Positions 1-8,232 of a stretch of DNA of 17,290 bases are shown here, piece by piece. Location: positions 1-17,290 of the forward strand of contig CAJOMY010000015.1 of NCBI GenBank assembly GCA_905235775.1, in the 5' to 3' direction. The notes under the pieces are model-generated. The model saw nothing but the letters and a program-made list of their open reading frames with translations, did not search any database and had not been told where the DNA came from. This stretch comes from an uncultured Bacteroidales bacterium. Its GTDB lineage: Bacteria; Bacteroidota; Bacteroidia; Bacteroidales; UBA932. Made by a program: the position numbers and the translations under genes. The stretch's first letter is position 1, and each line of letters begins with the position of its first letter.

Positions 1-779
1 GGTGGAACGGCCGTGACGACGTGGTCGTCAAGGCCCGCCGGGCGCAGGCGCTCGGGATGAAGGTGATGATCGACTTCCACTACAGCGACTCCTGGGCCGA
101 CCCCGGCAAGCAGACCGTGCCCGCCGCCTGGAAGGGAAAGAACGCGGCGGAAATGGCCGCGGCCGTGAAGGCGCACACGCAGGACGTCCTGCAGGCGCTC
201 AAGGATGCGGGCGTGGACGTGGCCTGGGTGCAGGTGGGCAACGAAGTGACCAACGGAATGCTCTGGGACAGCGGCAAGGTGGCCGGCACGAACCCCGGCC
301 AGTTTGTCAGCTATTTCCATGCGGGCTATGACGCCGTGAAGGCCGTGTACCCCCGGGCGCAGGTCATCCTGCATCTGGACAACGGCTGGAAGCTTGACAC
401 ACTGAACTGGTTCCTCACGCTGATGAAGGGCAAGGGGCTGACCTACGACATCCTCGGCCTTTCGCTCTATCCGTCCTACTGGGAGAACGGCGCCTTCCCT
501 GACTGGGAACCGAAGGTGCAGCAGTTCGTCTCCAACCTGGGCCCGCTGCACGACGCCTACGGAAAGCCTGTGATGCTGGTGGAATTCGGTATGCCCGCGA
601 GCCGGCCCGACCAGGCGAAGGCCGCGCTGGAGTATCTTTTCGACAACACCCGGGACAAGGATTACTTCCTCGGGATCTTCTACTGGGAGCCGGAGGCGGA
701 GCACGACCGCTGCGGCTATGACTATGGCGCTTTCTCCGGCGGCAAGCCGACGGCGGCGCTGGAGGCGTTCGGGGATTAG
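1..779 (+). CDS. GH53 arabinogalactan endo-beta-1,4-galactanase, 5'-truncated
   Basis: Glycoside hydrolase family 53 enzyme that cuts beta-1,4-galactan side chains of pectin by a retaining mechanism. The window holds the last 258 residues; the reading frame is open through its left edge, so the signal peptide and first barrel strands are missing. Family hallmarks seen: the GMKVMIDFHYSDSWADPGKQ stretch near the start; WVQVGNEVTNG, whose Glu (codon 243-245) is the expected acid/base; and VMLVEFG, whose Glu (582-584) is the expected nucleophile. The C-terminal IFYWEPEAEHDRCGYDYGAF segment is also typical. It is the first visible gene of a plus-strand operon otherwise devoted to alpha-glucans, which is an unusual pairing of substrates. 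Its TAG stop shares its last base with a 25-nt hairpin repeat. The family call is firm; the exact substrate (galactan or arabinogalactan) is inferred from the family. Confidence 0.93.
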   Translation, partial: WNGRDDVVVKARRAQALGMKVMIDFHYSDSWADPGKQTVPAAWKGKNAAEMAAAVKAHTQDVLQALKDAGVDVAWVQVGNEVTNGMLWDSGKVAGTNPGQFVSYFHAGYDAVKAVYPRAQVILHLDNGWKLDTLNWFLTLMKGKGLTYDILGLSLYPSYWENGAFPDWEPKVQQFVSNLGPLHDAYGKPVMLVEFGMPASRPDQAKAALEYLFDNTRDKDYFLGIFYWEPEAEHDRCGYDYGAFSGGKPTAALEAFGD

Positions 780-803
780 ATTCTTCGCTGCGCTCAGAAT
801 GAC
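779..803 (-). repeat. 25-nt REP-like hairpin element, copy 1 (minus orientation)
   Basis: Read on the minus strand this is GTCATTC-N13-GAATC. Outer arms ATTCT and AGAAT (780-784 and 796-800) pair, with two mismatches and then an inner GC/GC pair. Base 779 is also the last base of the GH53 stop codon. A second element with the same ends and the same 25-nt length lies at 11271-11295. Similar intergenic motifs are common across bacterial genomes; a link to REP/RAYT elements is my inference. Confidence 0.6.
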
Positions 804-824
804 AAAATACTGAATAACCGAGAA

Positions 825-2795
825 ATGAAACGATTCGTTTATCTCCTGGCCCTCGGGCTGCTGACGCTCACCTCCTGCAAGCAGGCGGCCGACTATTCGC
901 AGGTCCCGGAGGCCACCGGAAGCCAAATCGCGCGGGTGGAACCGCTGAGCTGGTGGACCGGCATGAACACCGGCTTGCAGCTGCTCGTCCAGGGCCCCGG
1001 CATCGGCGGGTGCGAGGTGGCCGTCGAGGGAACGGGCCTCGAAGTCAAGGGCGTTCACCGCGCCGATAGTCCGAACTTCCTCTTCGTGGACCTCGACGTC
1101 AAGGCTGCGGGAGAGTACAATCTCGTCTTCTCCCGGGACGGCGAAAGCTTCAAGTATCCCTACCTCATCCGGGAACGGGAACCCGGCAGCCGGGAGCGGA
1201 AGAGCTTCACCCCGGCGGACATGATTTACCTGATCATGCCGGACCGCTTTGCCTCGGCGACCGCCGACAACGACTGCGGCTGGCCGGGCGGAACCTATGA
1301 CGACGGCTCGCTGCGCGCCTGGAGCGTGCCCGCGACGCCGGACCGGGTGGACCGAAGCGACGCCGTGAGCCGCCACGGCGGCGACATCCAGGGGATGACC
1401 GACCACCTGGACTACATCGCCGACCTGGGCGCCACCGCCATCTGGTGCACCCCGCTCCTGCTGGACAACCAGAGCCGCGAGTCCTACCACGGCTATGCCT
1501 GCTCGGACTACTACCACATCGATCCCCGCTTCGGCGACAACGCGCAATACAAGGCGTTTGTCGAGGCCGCGCATGCGAAGGGCATCAAAGTCATCATGGA
1601 CATCGTCACCAACCATTGCGGCACCGCCCACTGGTGGATGGAGGAAGCCCCCTTCGCAGACTGGTACCACCCGGCGGAGCCCTATGTACAGATGAACGCC
1701 CTGTTCTCCGTCTATATGGACCCCAACGCCTCGGTGCGCGACCGGGAACGTCAGGAGAGCGGCTGGTTCGTGCCGTCCATGCCGGACATGAACCTCGACA
1801 ACCCCTTCGTGCTGAAATATTTCCAGCAGTGGGCCGTGTGGTGGATCGAATACGCCGGCCTGGACGGCCTGCGTGTGGACACCTACCCCTACAACGAGCC
1901 GGAACCCATGTCGCTGTGGTGCAAGGCCGTCACGGATGAATACCCGGACATGAACATCGTCGGGGAGTGCTGGGACAGCAATATCCCGCAGGTAGCCTAT
2001 TGGCAGAAGGACAACCCCAACCCGAACGGTTTCAACTCCAACCTGCCCTCCATCATGGACTTCCCCCTGGAAGGCGCCATCAAGTGCGCGCTGAGCGAGG
2101 ACCATGTCAACTGGGACGAGGGCATGACCCGCGTCTATTCGGTGCTGGCCCAGGACTTCGCCTACCGGGACCTCAGTCACATGATGATCTTCTTCGCCAA
2201 CCACGACCACGCCCGGACGGGTGACGTGCTCGGGCAAGATCCGGCCCGGATGAAACTGGCTCTCACGCTGCTCGCGACCCTGCGCGGCATCCCGCAGCTC
2301 TACTACGGCGACGAGATGATGTTCCTGGAGCGCAAGGACGTGCCCAGCCACGACGGCGCCAAACGCATCGACTTCCCGGGCGGCTGGGAGGGCGACCGGA
2401 CCGACCTCTTCTCGGAAGCGGGCCGTCGCGGCGCCCCCGCCCTGTATGCGGACGCGGCGGAGCTGCATGACTACACCCGCACCCTCTTCCAGTGGCGCAA
2501 GGGCAACAAGGCCGTGCAGGAAGGCCGCACGCTGCACTTCCTCTCGCGCCACAACGAAGGCAGCCGCAACATCACCGACAACACCTACGCCTTCTTCCGC
2601 TACACCCCGGAAGACGCCGTATTCGTGTATATCAACAACACCGGCGAGGAACGCTCCCTCGACTGGCACCACTACCGCGAGTTCATCTCCGGTCCCGTGC
2701 AGGGCCGCGACGTGCTCACCGGAGAGCATACCGTCCTCCAGGACGGCGTGAAGATCGGCCCGAAGAGCGCCCTGATCGTTGAATTCAAAAGATAA
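825..2795 (+). CDS. susA: SusA-like GH13 neopullulanase / cyclomaltodextrinase lipoprotein
   Basis: Hydrolyses alpha-1,4 links in pullulan, cyclodextrins and maltodextrins. Domains in the 656-residue product: a lipoprotein signal with lipobox LTSC (Cys18); a cyclomaltodextrinase N-terminal beta domain at about 37-115 (EPLSWWTGM start); a GH13 barrel at about 125-550; and a C-terminal beta domain to the end. Catalytic residues are intact: Asp352 in GLRVDTY (nucleophile), Glu381 in IVGECWD (acid/base) and Asp461 in FFANHDH; region I reads DIVTNH (259-264). This architecture matches Bacteroides SusA better than SusG, which carries a CBM58 insertion. Unlike classical SusA, described as soluble and periplasmic, this one should be lipid-anchored; after Cys18 it reads KQAAD, with little acidic export signal, so an inner-facing location is possible. 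It starts 45 bp after the GH53 gene behind an A-rich leader with no Shine-Dalgarno, and ends 8 bp before the next gene. Confidence 0.9.
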   Translation: MKRFVYLLALGLLTLTSCKQAADYSQVPEATGSQIARVEPLSWWTGMNTGLQLLVQGPGIGGCEVAVEGTGLEVKGVHRADSPNFLFVDLDVKAAGEYNLVFSRDGESFKYPYLIREREPGSRERKSFTPADMIYLIMPDRFASATADNDCGWPGGTYDDGSLRAWSVPATPDRVDRSDAVSRHGGDIQGMTDHLDYIADLGATAIWCTPLLLDNQSRESYHGYACSDYYHIDPRFGDNAQYKAFVEAAHAKGIKVIMDIVTNHCGTAHWWMEEAPFADWYHPAEPYVQMNALFSVYMDPNASVRDRERQESGWFVPSMPDMNLDNPFVLKYFQQWAVWWIEYAGLDGLRVDTYPYNEPEPMSLWCKAVTDEYPDMNIVGECWDSNIPQVAYWQKDNPNPNGFNSNLPSIMDFPLEGAIKCALSEDHVNWDEGMTRVYSVLAQDFAYRDLSHMMIFFANHDHARTGDVLGQDPARMKLALTLLATLRGIPQLYYGDEMMFLERKDVPSHDGAKRIDFPGGWEGDRTDLFSEAGRRGAPALYADAAELHDYTRTLFQWRKGNKAVQEGRTLHFLSRHNEGSRNITDNTYAFFRYTPEDAVFVYINNTGEERSLDWHHYREFISGPVQGRDVLTGEHTVLQDGVKIGPKSALIVEFKR

Positions 2796-2803
2796 TCCCC
2801 GAT

Positions 2804-4069
2804 ATGAAAAAAAACATCCTTTTCCTGCTGGCGGCGCTGCTCTGCCTGTCCGCCTGCAAACAGCCCTCATCCCCCCAACACCCCGACTGGACCCGCAACA
2901 CCGTGGTCTATGAGGTCAACATCCGACAGTTCTCCCCGGAAGGCAGCTTCAAGGGCGTCGAGGCCCAGCTGCCCCGGATCAAAGACCTCGGCGTGGATAT
3001 CCTCTGGCTGATGCCGATGTACGAGATCGGACTGGTCGAGCGCAAGGGAAGCCTCGGCTCCTACTACGCCATCTCGGACTACACCAAGGTCAATCCGGAG
3101 TTCGGCACGATGCAGGACTTCGACGAACTGCTCGCCGCCGCCCACAAGGCGGGATTCAAGGTCATCCTCGACTGGGTGGCCAACCAGACCGCCCCCGACC
3201 ACGTATGGATGGAGGGCAAGCCCGCAGACTTCTACGAGCGCGACTCGCTCGGCCGGGCCGTCTGGGAATACGACTGGACCGACACCCGCAGCCTCAACTA
3301 CGAGAACGAGGCCGTCTGGGCCGCCCAGGACGAGTGCATGCGCTTCTGGCTGGAACGGGGCGTGGACGGCTTCCGCTGCGACGCCGCGGCCGAGATGCCC
3401 GCAAAGTTCTGGCAGGCCGTCCTGCCCGGCATCCGGCGGGACTATCCCGACGCCTACCTGCTGGCCGAAGCGGAGACCCCGGAGCTCGCCGAGCTCTTCG
3501 ACGCCACGTATGCGTGGGAACTGCACCACCTGATGAATGACATCGCCCAGGGCAAGAAGAGCGCGAGCGACCTGCGCGCCTATCTGGACAAGGACGACGC
3601 CTGGATGGGACCGGACGGCTACCGCCTGATGTTCACGTCCAACCACGACGAGAATTCGTGGGCGGGCAGCGAATTCGAACGGATGGGCGACGCCGCCGAG
3701 GTGATGGAGGTGCTCTGCTTCACCCTGCCCAAGGGCCAGCCGCTTGTCTATACGGGACAGGAGATCGGACTCACCCGGCGCCTGGAGTTTTTCGAACGGG
3801 ACCCCATCACCGACTGGAGTCCGAACGGCTACACCTCCTTCATCCGGGATCTGGTCGCCCTGCGCCACGCGCATCCCTGCCTTGCCGCCGGGAGCCAGGG
3901 CGCTCCCGCCATCTATATCGAGACGGCTCCGGATGGCGTACTGGCCTTCAGCCGCAGTGCCGGGGATGATTCCGTGACCGTCTGGGCCAACCTGACCGCG
4001 GATGCGGTCGAGGTGAACACCGGAGAAAAAACAGTCACCCTCGAACCGTGGGGCTGGATAATTTATTAA
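2804..4069 (+). CDS. GH13 alpha-amylase-family lipoprotein
   Basis: A 421-residue alpha-glucan hydrolase of family GH13. It has a lipoprotein signal with lipobox LSAC (Cys18), then the barrel starting at WTRNTVVYEVNIRQFSPEG, and a short C-terminal beta domain ending in LEPWGWIIY. The catalytic triad is present: Asp193 in GFRCDAA, Glu222 in LLAEAE and Asp282 in TSNHDEN. Region I reads DWVANQT: Gln128 replaces the histidine that is nearly invariant in GH13 and contacts the sugar in subsite -1, so activity or specificity may differ. It has no N-terminal beta domain and no carbohydrate-binding module, so it is neither SusA nor SusG. It resembles the short GH13 lipoproteins often annotated 'alpha-amylase' in Bacteroidota. 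It lies in the operon 8 bp after the SusA-like gene and 13 bp before the GH97 gene. The exact product pattern cannot be read from sequence. Confidence 0.87.
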   Translation: MKKNILFLLAALLCLSACKQPSSPQHPDWTRNTVVYEVNIRQFSPEGSFKGVEAQLPRIKDLGVDILWLMPMYEIGLVERKGSLGSYYAISDYTKVNPEFGTMQDFDELLAAAHKAGFKVILDWVANQTAPDHVWMEGKPADFYERDSLGRAVWEYDWTDTRSLNYENEAVWAAQDECMRFWLERGVDGFRCDAAAEMPAKFWQAVLPGIRRDYPDAYLLAEAETPELAELFDATYAWELHHLMNDIAQGKKSASDLRAYLDKDDAWMGPDGYRLMFTSNHDENSWAGSEFERMGDAAEVMEVLCFTLPKGQPLVYTGQEIGLTRRLEFFERDPITDWSPNGYTSFIRDLVALRHAHPCLAAGSQGAPAIYIETAPDGVLAFSRSAGDDSVTVWANLTADAVEVNTGEKTVTLEPWGWIIY

Positions 4070-4074
4070 CTTTA
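4067..4074 (+). promoter_or_regulatory. Possible internal -7 box before the GH97 gene
   Basis: TAACTTTA matches seven of the eight positions of the Bacteroidota -7 form TAnnTTTG (last base differs). It overlaps the TAA stop of the upstream amylase and ends 8 bp before the GH97 ATG. I see no good TTTG -33 element about 19 bp upstream, so this is weak and may be chance. Confidence 0.28.
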
Positions 4075-4082
4075 CGTTCGCA

Positions 4083-6269
4083 ATGCATATCAAGTACTTT
4101 TTCCCATTCCTGCTGGTCCTGCTTGCCGCCTGCACACGTCCCGCCGCCCGGCCGCAACCGCGGGCGGAACTCGCCTCGCCGGACGGGAAGCTCCGCATGG
4201 AATTCGCCCTGGATGACGCCGGGACGCCTTATTATTCCCTTTCGCGCGACAGCGTCGCCGTCCTGCTGCCGAGCCGCCTGGGTTTCGCGCTGCGCGGCAC
4301 CGTGAAGGCCGAGCAACTGGCCGTGGACAACACCGGACGCGTCATCAAGAGCGACGCGGTCCCGGGCATCGCCTTCGACCGCGGGTTCGAACTCGCGGGC
4401 ACGGAAACGGACGCCTTCGACGAAGTCTGGGAGCCGGTCTGGGGCGAAGAGGCACAGATCCGCAACCACTACAACGAGCTGCTGGTCCACCTCCGGCAGC
4501 CGGAGGGCGGACGCCTGCTGGACATCCGCTTCCGCCTGTTCGACGACGGGCTGGGCTTCCGTTACGAATTCCCCGCAGGGCAGAGCCTGGTGCATTTCGT
4601 GATCAAGGAGGAGTGTACGGAGTTCGCCTGCGCACAGGACAATGTCGCCTGGTGGATCCCCGGCGACTACGACACCCAGGAATATGAATACAACCGGACG
4701 CTGCTGTCCGAAGTCGCTGAGCATTTCCAGGACAAGATGCGCGGCAACAGCAGCCAGACCCCGTTCAGCACCTCCGGCGTGCAGACTTCCCTGCAGATGA
4801 AGACCCCGGAGGGGCTCTACGTCAACATCCACGAAGCCGCCCTGGTGGACTATCCCTGCATGCACCTGCTCGTGGACGGCGGCACGCATACGCTGCACGC
4901 CCATCTGACCCCGGACGCCGAGGGCTGGAAGGGCAACCTGACCGCTCCCTGCCAAACGCCCTGGCGCACCGTGCAGGTGGCCGCGTCCGCGACGGAGCAG
5001 CTCGCCTCGCGCCTGGTGCTCAACCTCAACGAGCCCTGTGCGCTGGACGACGTGAGCTGGATCCACCCGGTCAAGTACATGGGCGTGTGGTGGGAGATGA
5101 TCGCGGGAGCGGGCTCCTGGGCCTACACCGACGCCGGCGGCATCCACCTGGACAGTTTCAACTACGCCGCCGCGAAGCCCAACGGACGCCACAGCGCGAA
5201 CAACGCCCGCGTGCGGACCTATATCGACTTTGCGGCCGAGCACGGCTTCGACGCGCTGCTCGTGGAAGGCTGGAACATCGGCTGGGAGGAGTGGGCCAAC
5301 TGCAACAAGGACTTCGTCTTCGACTTCCTGACCCCGTATCCCGACTTCGACATCGACGCGCTCAACGCCTACGCCCACCGGAAGGGCATCCGCCTGGTGA
5401 TGCACCACGAGACTTCCTCCAGCATCCGCAACTACGAGCGCCACCTGGAGGCTGCCTATTCGCTGATGAACCGCTACGGCTACGACGCCGTCAAGTCCGG
5501 CTACGTGGGCGACATCCTTCCGCAGGGGCTGCACCACTACAGCCAGTGGATGGTGAACCACTACCTGTACTGCATCACCGAGGCCGCGAAGCACCACATC
5601 ATGGTCAACGCCCACGAGGCGGTGCGCCCGACGGGCCTGTGCCGCACCTGGCCCAACCTGATCGGCAACGAATCCGCGATGGGCACGGAATACCAGGCCT
5701 TCGGCGGCATCACCCCGGGCCACACGGCCATTCTGCCTTTCACGCGCCTGAACGGCGGTCCGATGGACTACACGCCGGGCATCTTCGAGCAGAACCTGAA
5801 AGACTGGTGCGGAAACGATTCGTATGTCAATTCCACCATCTGCGGCCAGCTGGGCCTGTATGTGACGATGTACTCGCCGCTCCAGATGGCGGCGGACACC
5901 CCGGAGCACTACAGCCGCTTCATGGACGCCTTCCAGTTCATCAAGGACGTTGCCGTGGACTGGAGCGAGAGCCGTTACCTCTACGCCGAGCCGATGGAGT
6001 ATATCGTCGCGGCGCGCAAGGCCAAAGGGAGCGGACAGTGGTTCTGCGGCGGCGTGACGGACGGACAGGAACGGCGCTTCGACGTGAAGCTGGACTTCCT
6101 GGAGCCGGGCACGTACGAGGCCACGCTCTACGCCGACGCCGCGGACGCGCACTATGCGACGCGCCCGCAGGCCTACATCGTGACCAGGCTGCAAGTCACG
6201 CCGGATGCCACGATTCCCGTCACGATGGCTCCGGGCGGCGGATTTGCCATCAGTTTCCGGAAACTATAG
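4083..6269 (+). CDS. susB: SusB-like GH97 alpha-glucosidase (inverting type), lipoprotein
   Basis: Releases glucose from the non-reducing end of maltooligosaccharides, with calcium. The 728-residue protein has a lipoprotein signal (LAAC, Cys17), a GH97 N-terminal beta-sandwich to about 290, a catalytic barrel (from about KYMGVWWEM to GIFEQNL) and a C-terminal beta domain. The residues I recall for Bacteroides SusB (Glu439, Glu508, Glu526, Glu532) are all present, shifted by exactly four: Glu443 in HHETS, Glu512 in NAHEAVRPTG, Glu530 in GNES and Glu536 in GTEYQ. Glu at 443 places it in the inverting alpha-glucosidase group, not the retaining alpha-galactosidase group. SusB is described as periplasmic; this copy should be membrane-anchored. 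It starts 13 bp after the amylase gene and ends 3 bp before malQ. Its only TTA/CTA/TCA codon is the last one, CTA. Confidence 0.95.
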   Translation: MHIKYFFPFLLVLLAACTRPAARPQPRAELASPDGKLRMEFALDDAGTPYYSLSRDSVAVLLPSRLGFALRGTVKAEQLAVDNTGRVIKSDAVPGIAFDRGFELAGTETDAFDEVWEPVWGEEAQIRNHYNELLVHLRQPEGGRLLDIRFRLFDDGLGFRYEFPAGQSLVHFVIKEECTEFACAQDNVAWWIPGDYDTQEYEYNRTLLSEVAEHFQDKMRGNSSQTPFSTSGVQTSLQMKTPEGLYVNIHEAALVDYPCMHLLVDGGTHTLHAHLTPDAEGWKGNLTAPCQTPWRTVQVAASATEQLASRLVLNLNEPCALDDVSWIHPVKYMGVWWEMIAGAGSWAYTDAGGIHLDSFNYAAAKPNGRHSANNARVRTYIDFAAEHGFDALLVEGWNIGWEEWANCNKDFVFDFLTPYPDFDIDALNAYAHRKGIRLVMHHETSSSIRNYERHLEAAYSLMNRYGYDAVKSGYVGDILPQGLHHYSQWMVNHYLYCITEAAKHHIMVNAHEAVRPTGLCRTWPNLIGNESAMGTEYQAFGGITPGHTAILPFTRLNGGPMDYTPGIFEQNLKDWCGNDSYVNSTICGQLGLYVTMYSPLQMAADTPEHYSRFMDAFQFIKDVAVDWSESRYLYAEPMEYIVAARKAKGSGQWFCGGVTDGQERRFDVKLDFLEPGTYEATLYADAADAHYATRPQAYIVTRLQVTPDATIPVTMAPGGGFAISFRKL

Positions 6270-6272
6270 ACC

Positions 6273-8135
6273 ATGACTACGACATTCAAGATAAAGTATG
6301 AGACTGCGTGGGGCGAGAGCCTCGCGCTGGTCCTCCAGGACAAGAAATACCCCATGCAGTGGGGTGAAGGCGCGATTTGGAGCATCACCGTGAAAGACTG
6401 CCCCGCCGCGGCGCTCAAGGACTACACCTACGTGGTGATGCGTGACGGCCTGATCGTCCGCACGGAGTGGAGCCACCACAGCGCCAAATCCGCCCGCGAG
6501 ATTGAAGATGCGTGGATCGACTGCCCGATCCCGGGCTGCCCCTTCCCGCGCAGACACCAGGCGGAGATGTTCGACCGGCCGGGATTCCGCGGAGCGGGCA
6601 CCGCCATCCCGGTGTTCTCGCTGCGTACGGCGGACGACTTCGGCATCGGCGAGTTCCGCGACCTGCGGCCGATGGTGGACTGGGCCGCCGCCACGGGCCA
6701 GTGCATCCTGCAGCTGCTGCCCGTCAACGACACCACCCGCCAGGGCGGCTGGGCGGACTCCTATCCCTACAGCCCCGTGTCGACCTTCGCGCTGCACCCG
6801 CTCTACATCCACCTACAGGATCTCGGGATCAAGCCCGATGCCGCTTTCAAGCAGGATCAGGCGGAGCTGAACGCCCTGCCGGAGCTGGATTATCCGCGTG
6901 TGTTCAAGGCCAAGATGGCCTATATCCGGAGAGCTTTCGAAGCGCGCGGCGTCATGGACTGCGCCTCCGCCGCGTACAAGAAATTCGTCAAGGAGAACGC
7001 CTACTGGCTGGAAGAATATGCCGAATTCTGCGCCCGGCGCGACCGGCTGGAGCCGGAATACTACTGCTGGATGCAGTACCACCTGGACAAGCAGTTCGGC
7101 GAGGAAGTGGACTATGCGCGCGCCAAGGGCATTTCCCTCAAGGGCGACCTGCCCATCGGGGTGAGCGCCGACAGCGCCGAAGCCTACTGGCACCCGGAGC
7201 TCTTCAACCTCGACTCCTCGACGGGCGCCCCGCCCGACTTCTTCAGCACCGACGGGCAGAACTGGGGCTTCCCGACCTACAACTGGGAGGAGATGAGCAA
7301 GGACGACTTCGCCTGGTGGAAGGCGCGCCTCAGGAAGATGAGCCGCTACTTCGACGCCTTCCGCATCGACCACATCCTCGGATTCTTCCGCATCTGGGAA
7401 ATTCCCAAAGAGTATTCCGGCGGCCTGCAGGGGCACTTCAACCCGGCGCTGCCCTATTCGTCCGAGGAAATCTACGCCATGCACCTGCCCATCGAGGGAC
7501 TCTTCCACCCCGATCCGCGCCATCCGGGCATGTATCAGCCGCTGATTGCGCCCGCTTCCGCGGAGCTGCCGCAGTGGCAGCAGGAGCGCTTCGGCGCCCT
7601 GTACAACGATTTCTTCTACCACCGCCACGACGCGTTCTGGCAGCGCAACGCGGAGCGCAAGCTCCCCGAGCTGCTCGGCGCCACGGGGATGCTCGCCTGC
7701 GGGGAGGACCTGGGCATGGTGCCCGACTGCGTGCCCGGCGTGATGGATCACGAGCGTATCCTCTCACTGAAGATGCGCGGGATGGAGCAGGAGGGCGAAT
7801 GGAAATATCTGTCCGTCTGCGCCACGTCAAGCCACGACATGGAGACCCTGCGCATGCAGTGCGACCACGACCCGGAGCCCTGGGAGGTGAAATACATGCT
7901 GGCCGAGTTCCTGAACTCGCCCTCGATGCTCGCCATCTTCCCGCTGCAGGACTGGCTGGCCCTGGACAAGGAGCTGCGCCGCAGGGACCGGAACGCCGAG
8001 CGCATCAACGAGCCCGCCGACTCGCACCACCACTGGCGCTTCCGCCTGCACGTCGATGTCCGCGAACTCCGGCACGCCAGGGAACTCAACGTCGCCGTCG
8101 AAGGCCTGATCAAGGACGGGGGCCGCAGGATATAG
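6273..8135 (+). CDS. malQ: 4-alpha-glucanotransferase (GH77), compact DPE2-like form
   Basis: Cytoplasmic disproportionating enzyme that moves glucan segments between maltodextrins, feeding glucose from starch into glycolysis. There is no signal peptide. Residues 1 to about 95 form one shortened CBM20-like domain (TFKIKYETAWGESL start, WSITV core); the GH77 barrel follows from GTAIPVFSLRTADDFGIGEF. Catalytic residues: Asp366 in AFRIDHILGFFRIW (nucleophile), Glu478 in LACGEDLGMVP (acid/base) and Asp522 in SSHDMETLR. Bacteroides MalQ and plant DPE2 are, from memory, about 900 residues with two CBM20 domains and a long insertion between the catalytic Asp and Glu. Here there are 620 residues, one CBM20 remnant and only 112 residues between Asp366 and Glu478, so one CBM and most of the insertion are lost without breaking the frame. 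The ATG is 3 bp after the GH97 stop, so translation is probably coupled. Last gene of the operon; no clear terminator follows. Confidence 0.93.
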   Translation: MTTTFKIKYETAWGESLALVLQDKKYPMQWGEGAIWSITVKDCPAAALKDYTYVVMRDGLIVRTEWSHHSAKSAREIEDAWIDCPIPGCPFPRRHQAEMFDRPGFRGAGTAIPVFSLRTADDFGIGEFRDLRPMVDWAAATGQCILQLLPVNDTTRQGGWADSYPYSPVSTFALHPLYIHLQDLGIKPDAAFKQDQAELNALPELDYPRVFKAKMAYIRRAFEARGVMDCASAAYKKFVKENAYWLEEYAEFCARRDRLEPEYYCWMQYHLDKQFGEEVDYARAKGISLKGDLPIGVSADSAEAYWHPELFNLDSSTGAPPDFFSTDGQNWGFPTYNWEEMSKDDFAWWKARLRKMSRYFDAFRIDHILGFFRIWEIPKEYSGGLQGHFNPALPYSSEEIYAMHLPIEGLFHPDPRHPGMYQPLIAPASAELPQWQQERFGALYNDFFYHRHDAFWQRNAERKLPELLGATGMLACGEDLGMVPDCVPGVMDHERILSLKMRGMEQEGEWKYLSVCATSSHDMETLRMQCDHDPEPWEVKYMLAEFLNSPSMLAIFPLQDWLALDKELRRRDRNAERINEPADSHHHWRFRLHVDVRELRHARELNVAVEGLIKDGGRRI

Positions 8136-8163
8136 CATTCCAAATAAAATGTAGCATCGAAAG

Positions 8164-8194
8164 TTTCTTTGTTTTGAGAAAAATACTAACTTTG
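8164..8194 (+). promoter_or_regulatory. Bacteroidota-type promoter of secDF
   Basis: The -7 box TAACTTTG at 8187-8194 fits TAnnTTTG fully. Upstream, TTTC (8164-8167, 19-bp spacer) or TTTG (8168-8171, 15-bp spacer) can serve as the -33 element. The segment is AT-rich, unlike the flanking genes. A start near 8199 would give a leader of about 34 nt before the ATG at 8233, with no Shine-Dalgarno. Confidence 0.72.
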
Positions 8195-8232
8195 CAAGCT
8201 ATTTTATGAAAATTATTTAATTTACCATAATC

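Noticed and set aside
3530..3545. GAATGAC within the amylase gene as a third copy of the 25-nt hairpin element
   Set aside because: It matches the head only, lacks the paired tail at the right distance, and lies in conserved coding sequence (LMNDIA).
4035..6194. 719-codon minus-strand frame opposite the GH97 gene, and a 443-codon one opposite the amylase gene (2867-4198)
   Set aside because: Both are in-register antisense shadows of genes with intact catalytic motifs.
5087..6301. 404-codon plus-strand frame overlapping the GH97 gene
   Set aside because: Out-of-frame shadow rich in Arg and Gly; the GH97 frame is continuous and carries all active-site residues.
6512..8209. 565-codon plus-strand frame overlapping malQ
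   Set aside because: Arg/Ala/Gly/Pro-rich out-of-frame reading of malQ; GH77 motifs lie in the other frame without interruption.
8136..8232. Terminator or small RNA between malQ and secDF
   Set aside because: Only very short pairings (such as CATT/AATG) are visible; the AT-rich stretch is better explained as the secDF promoter and leader.
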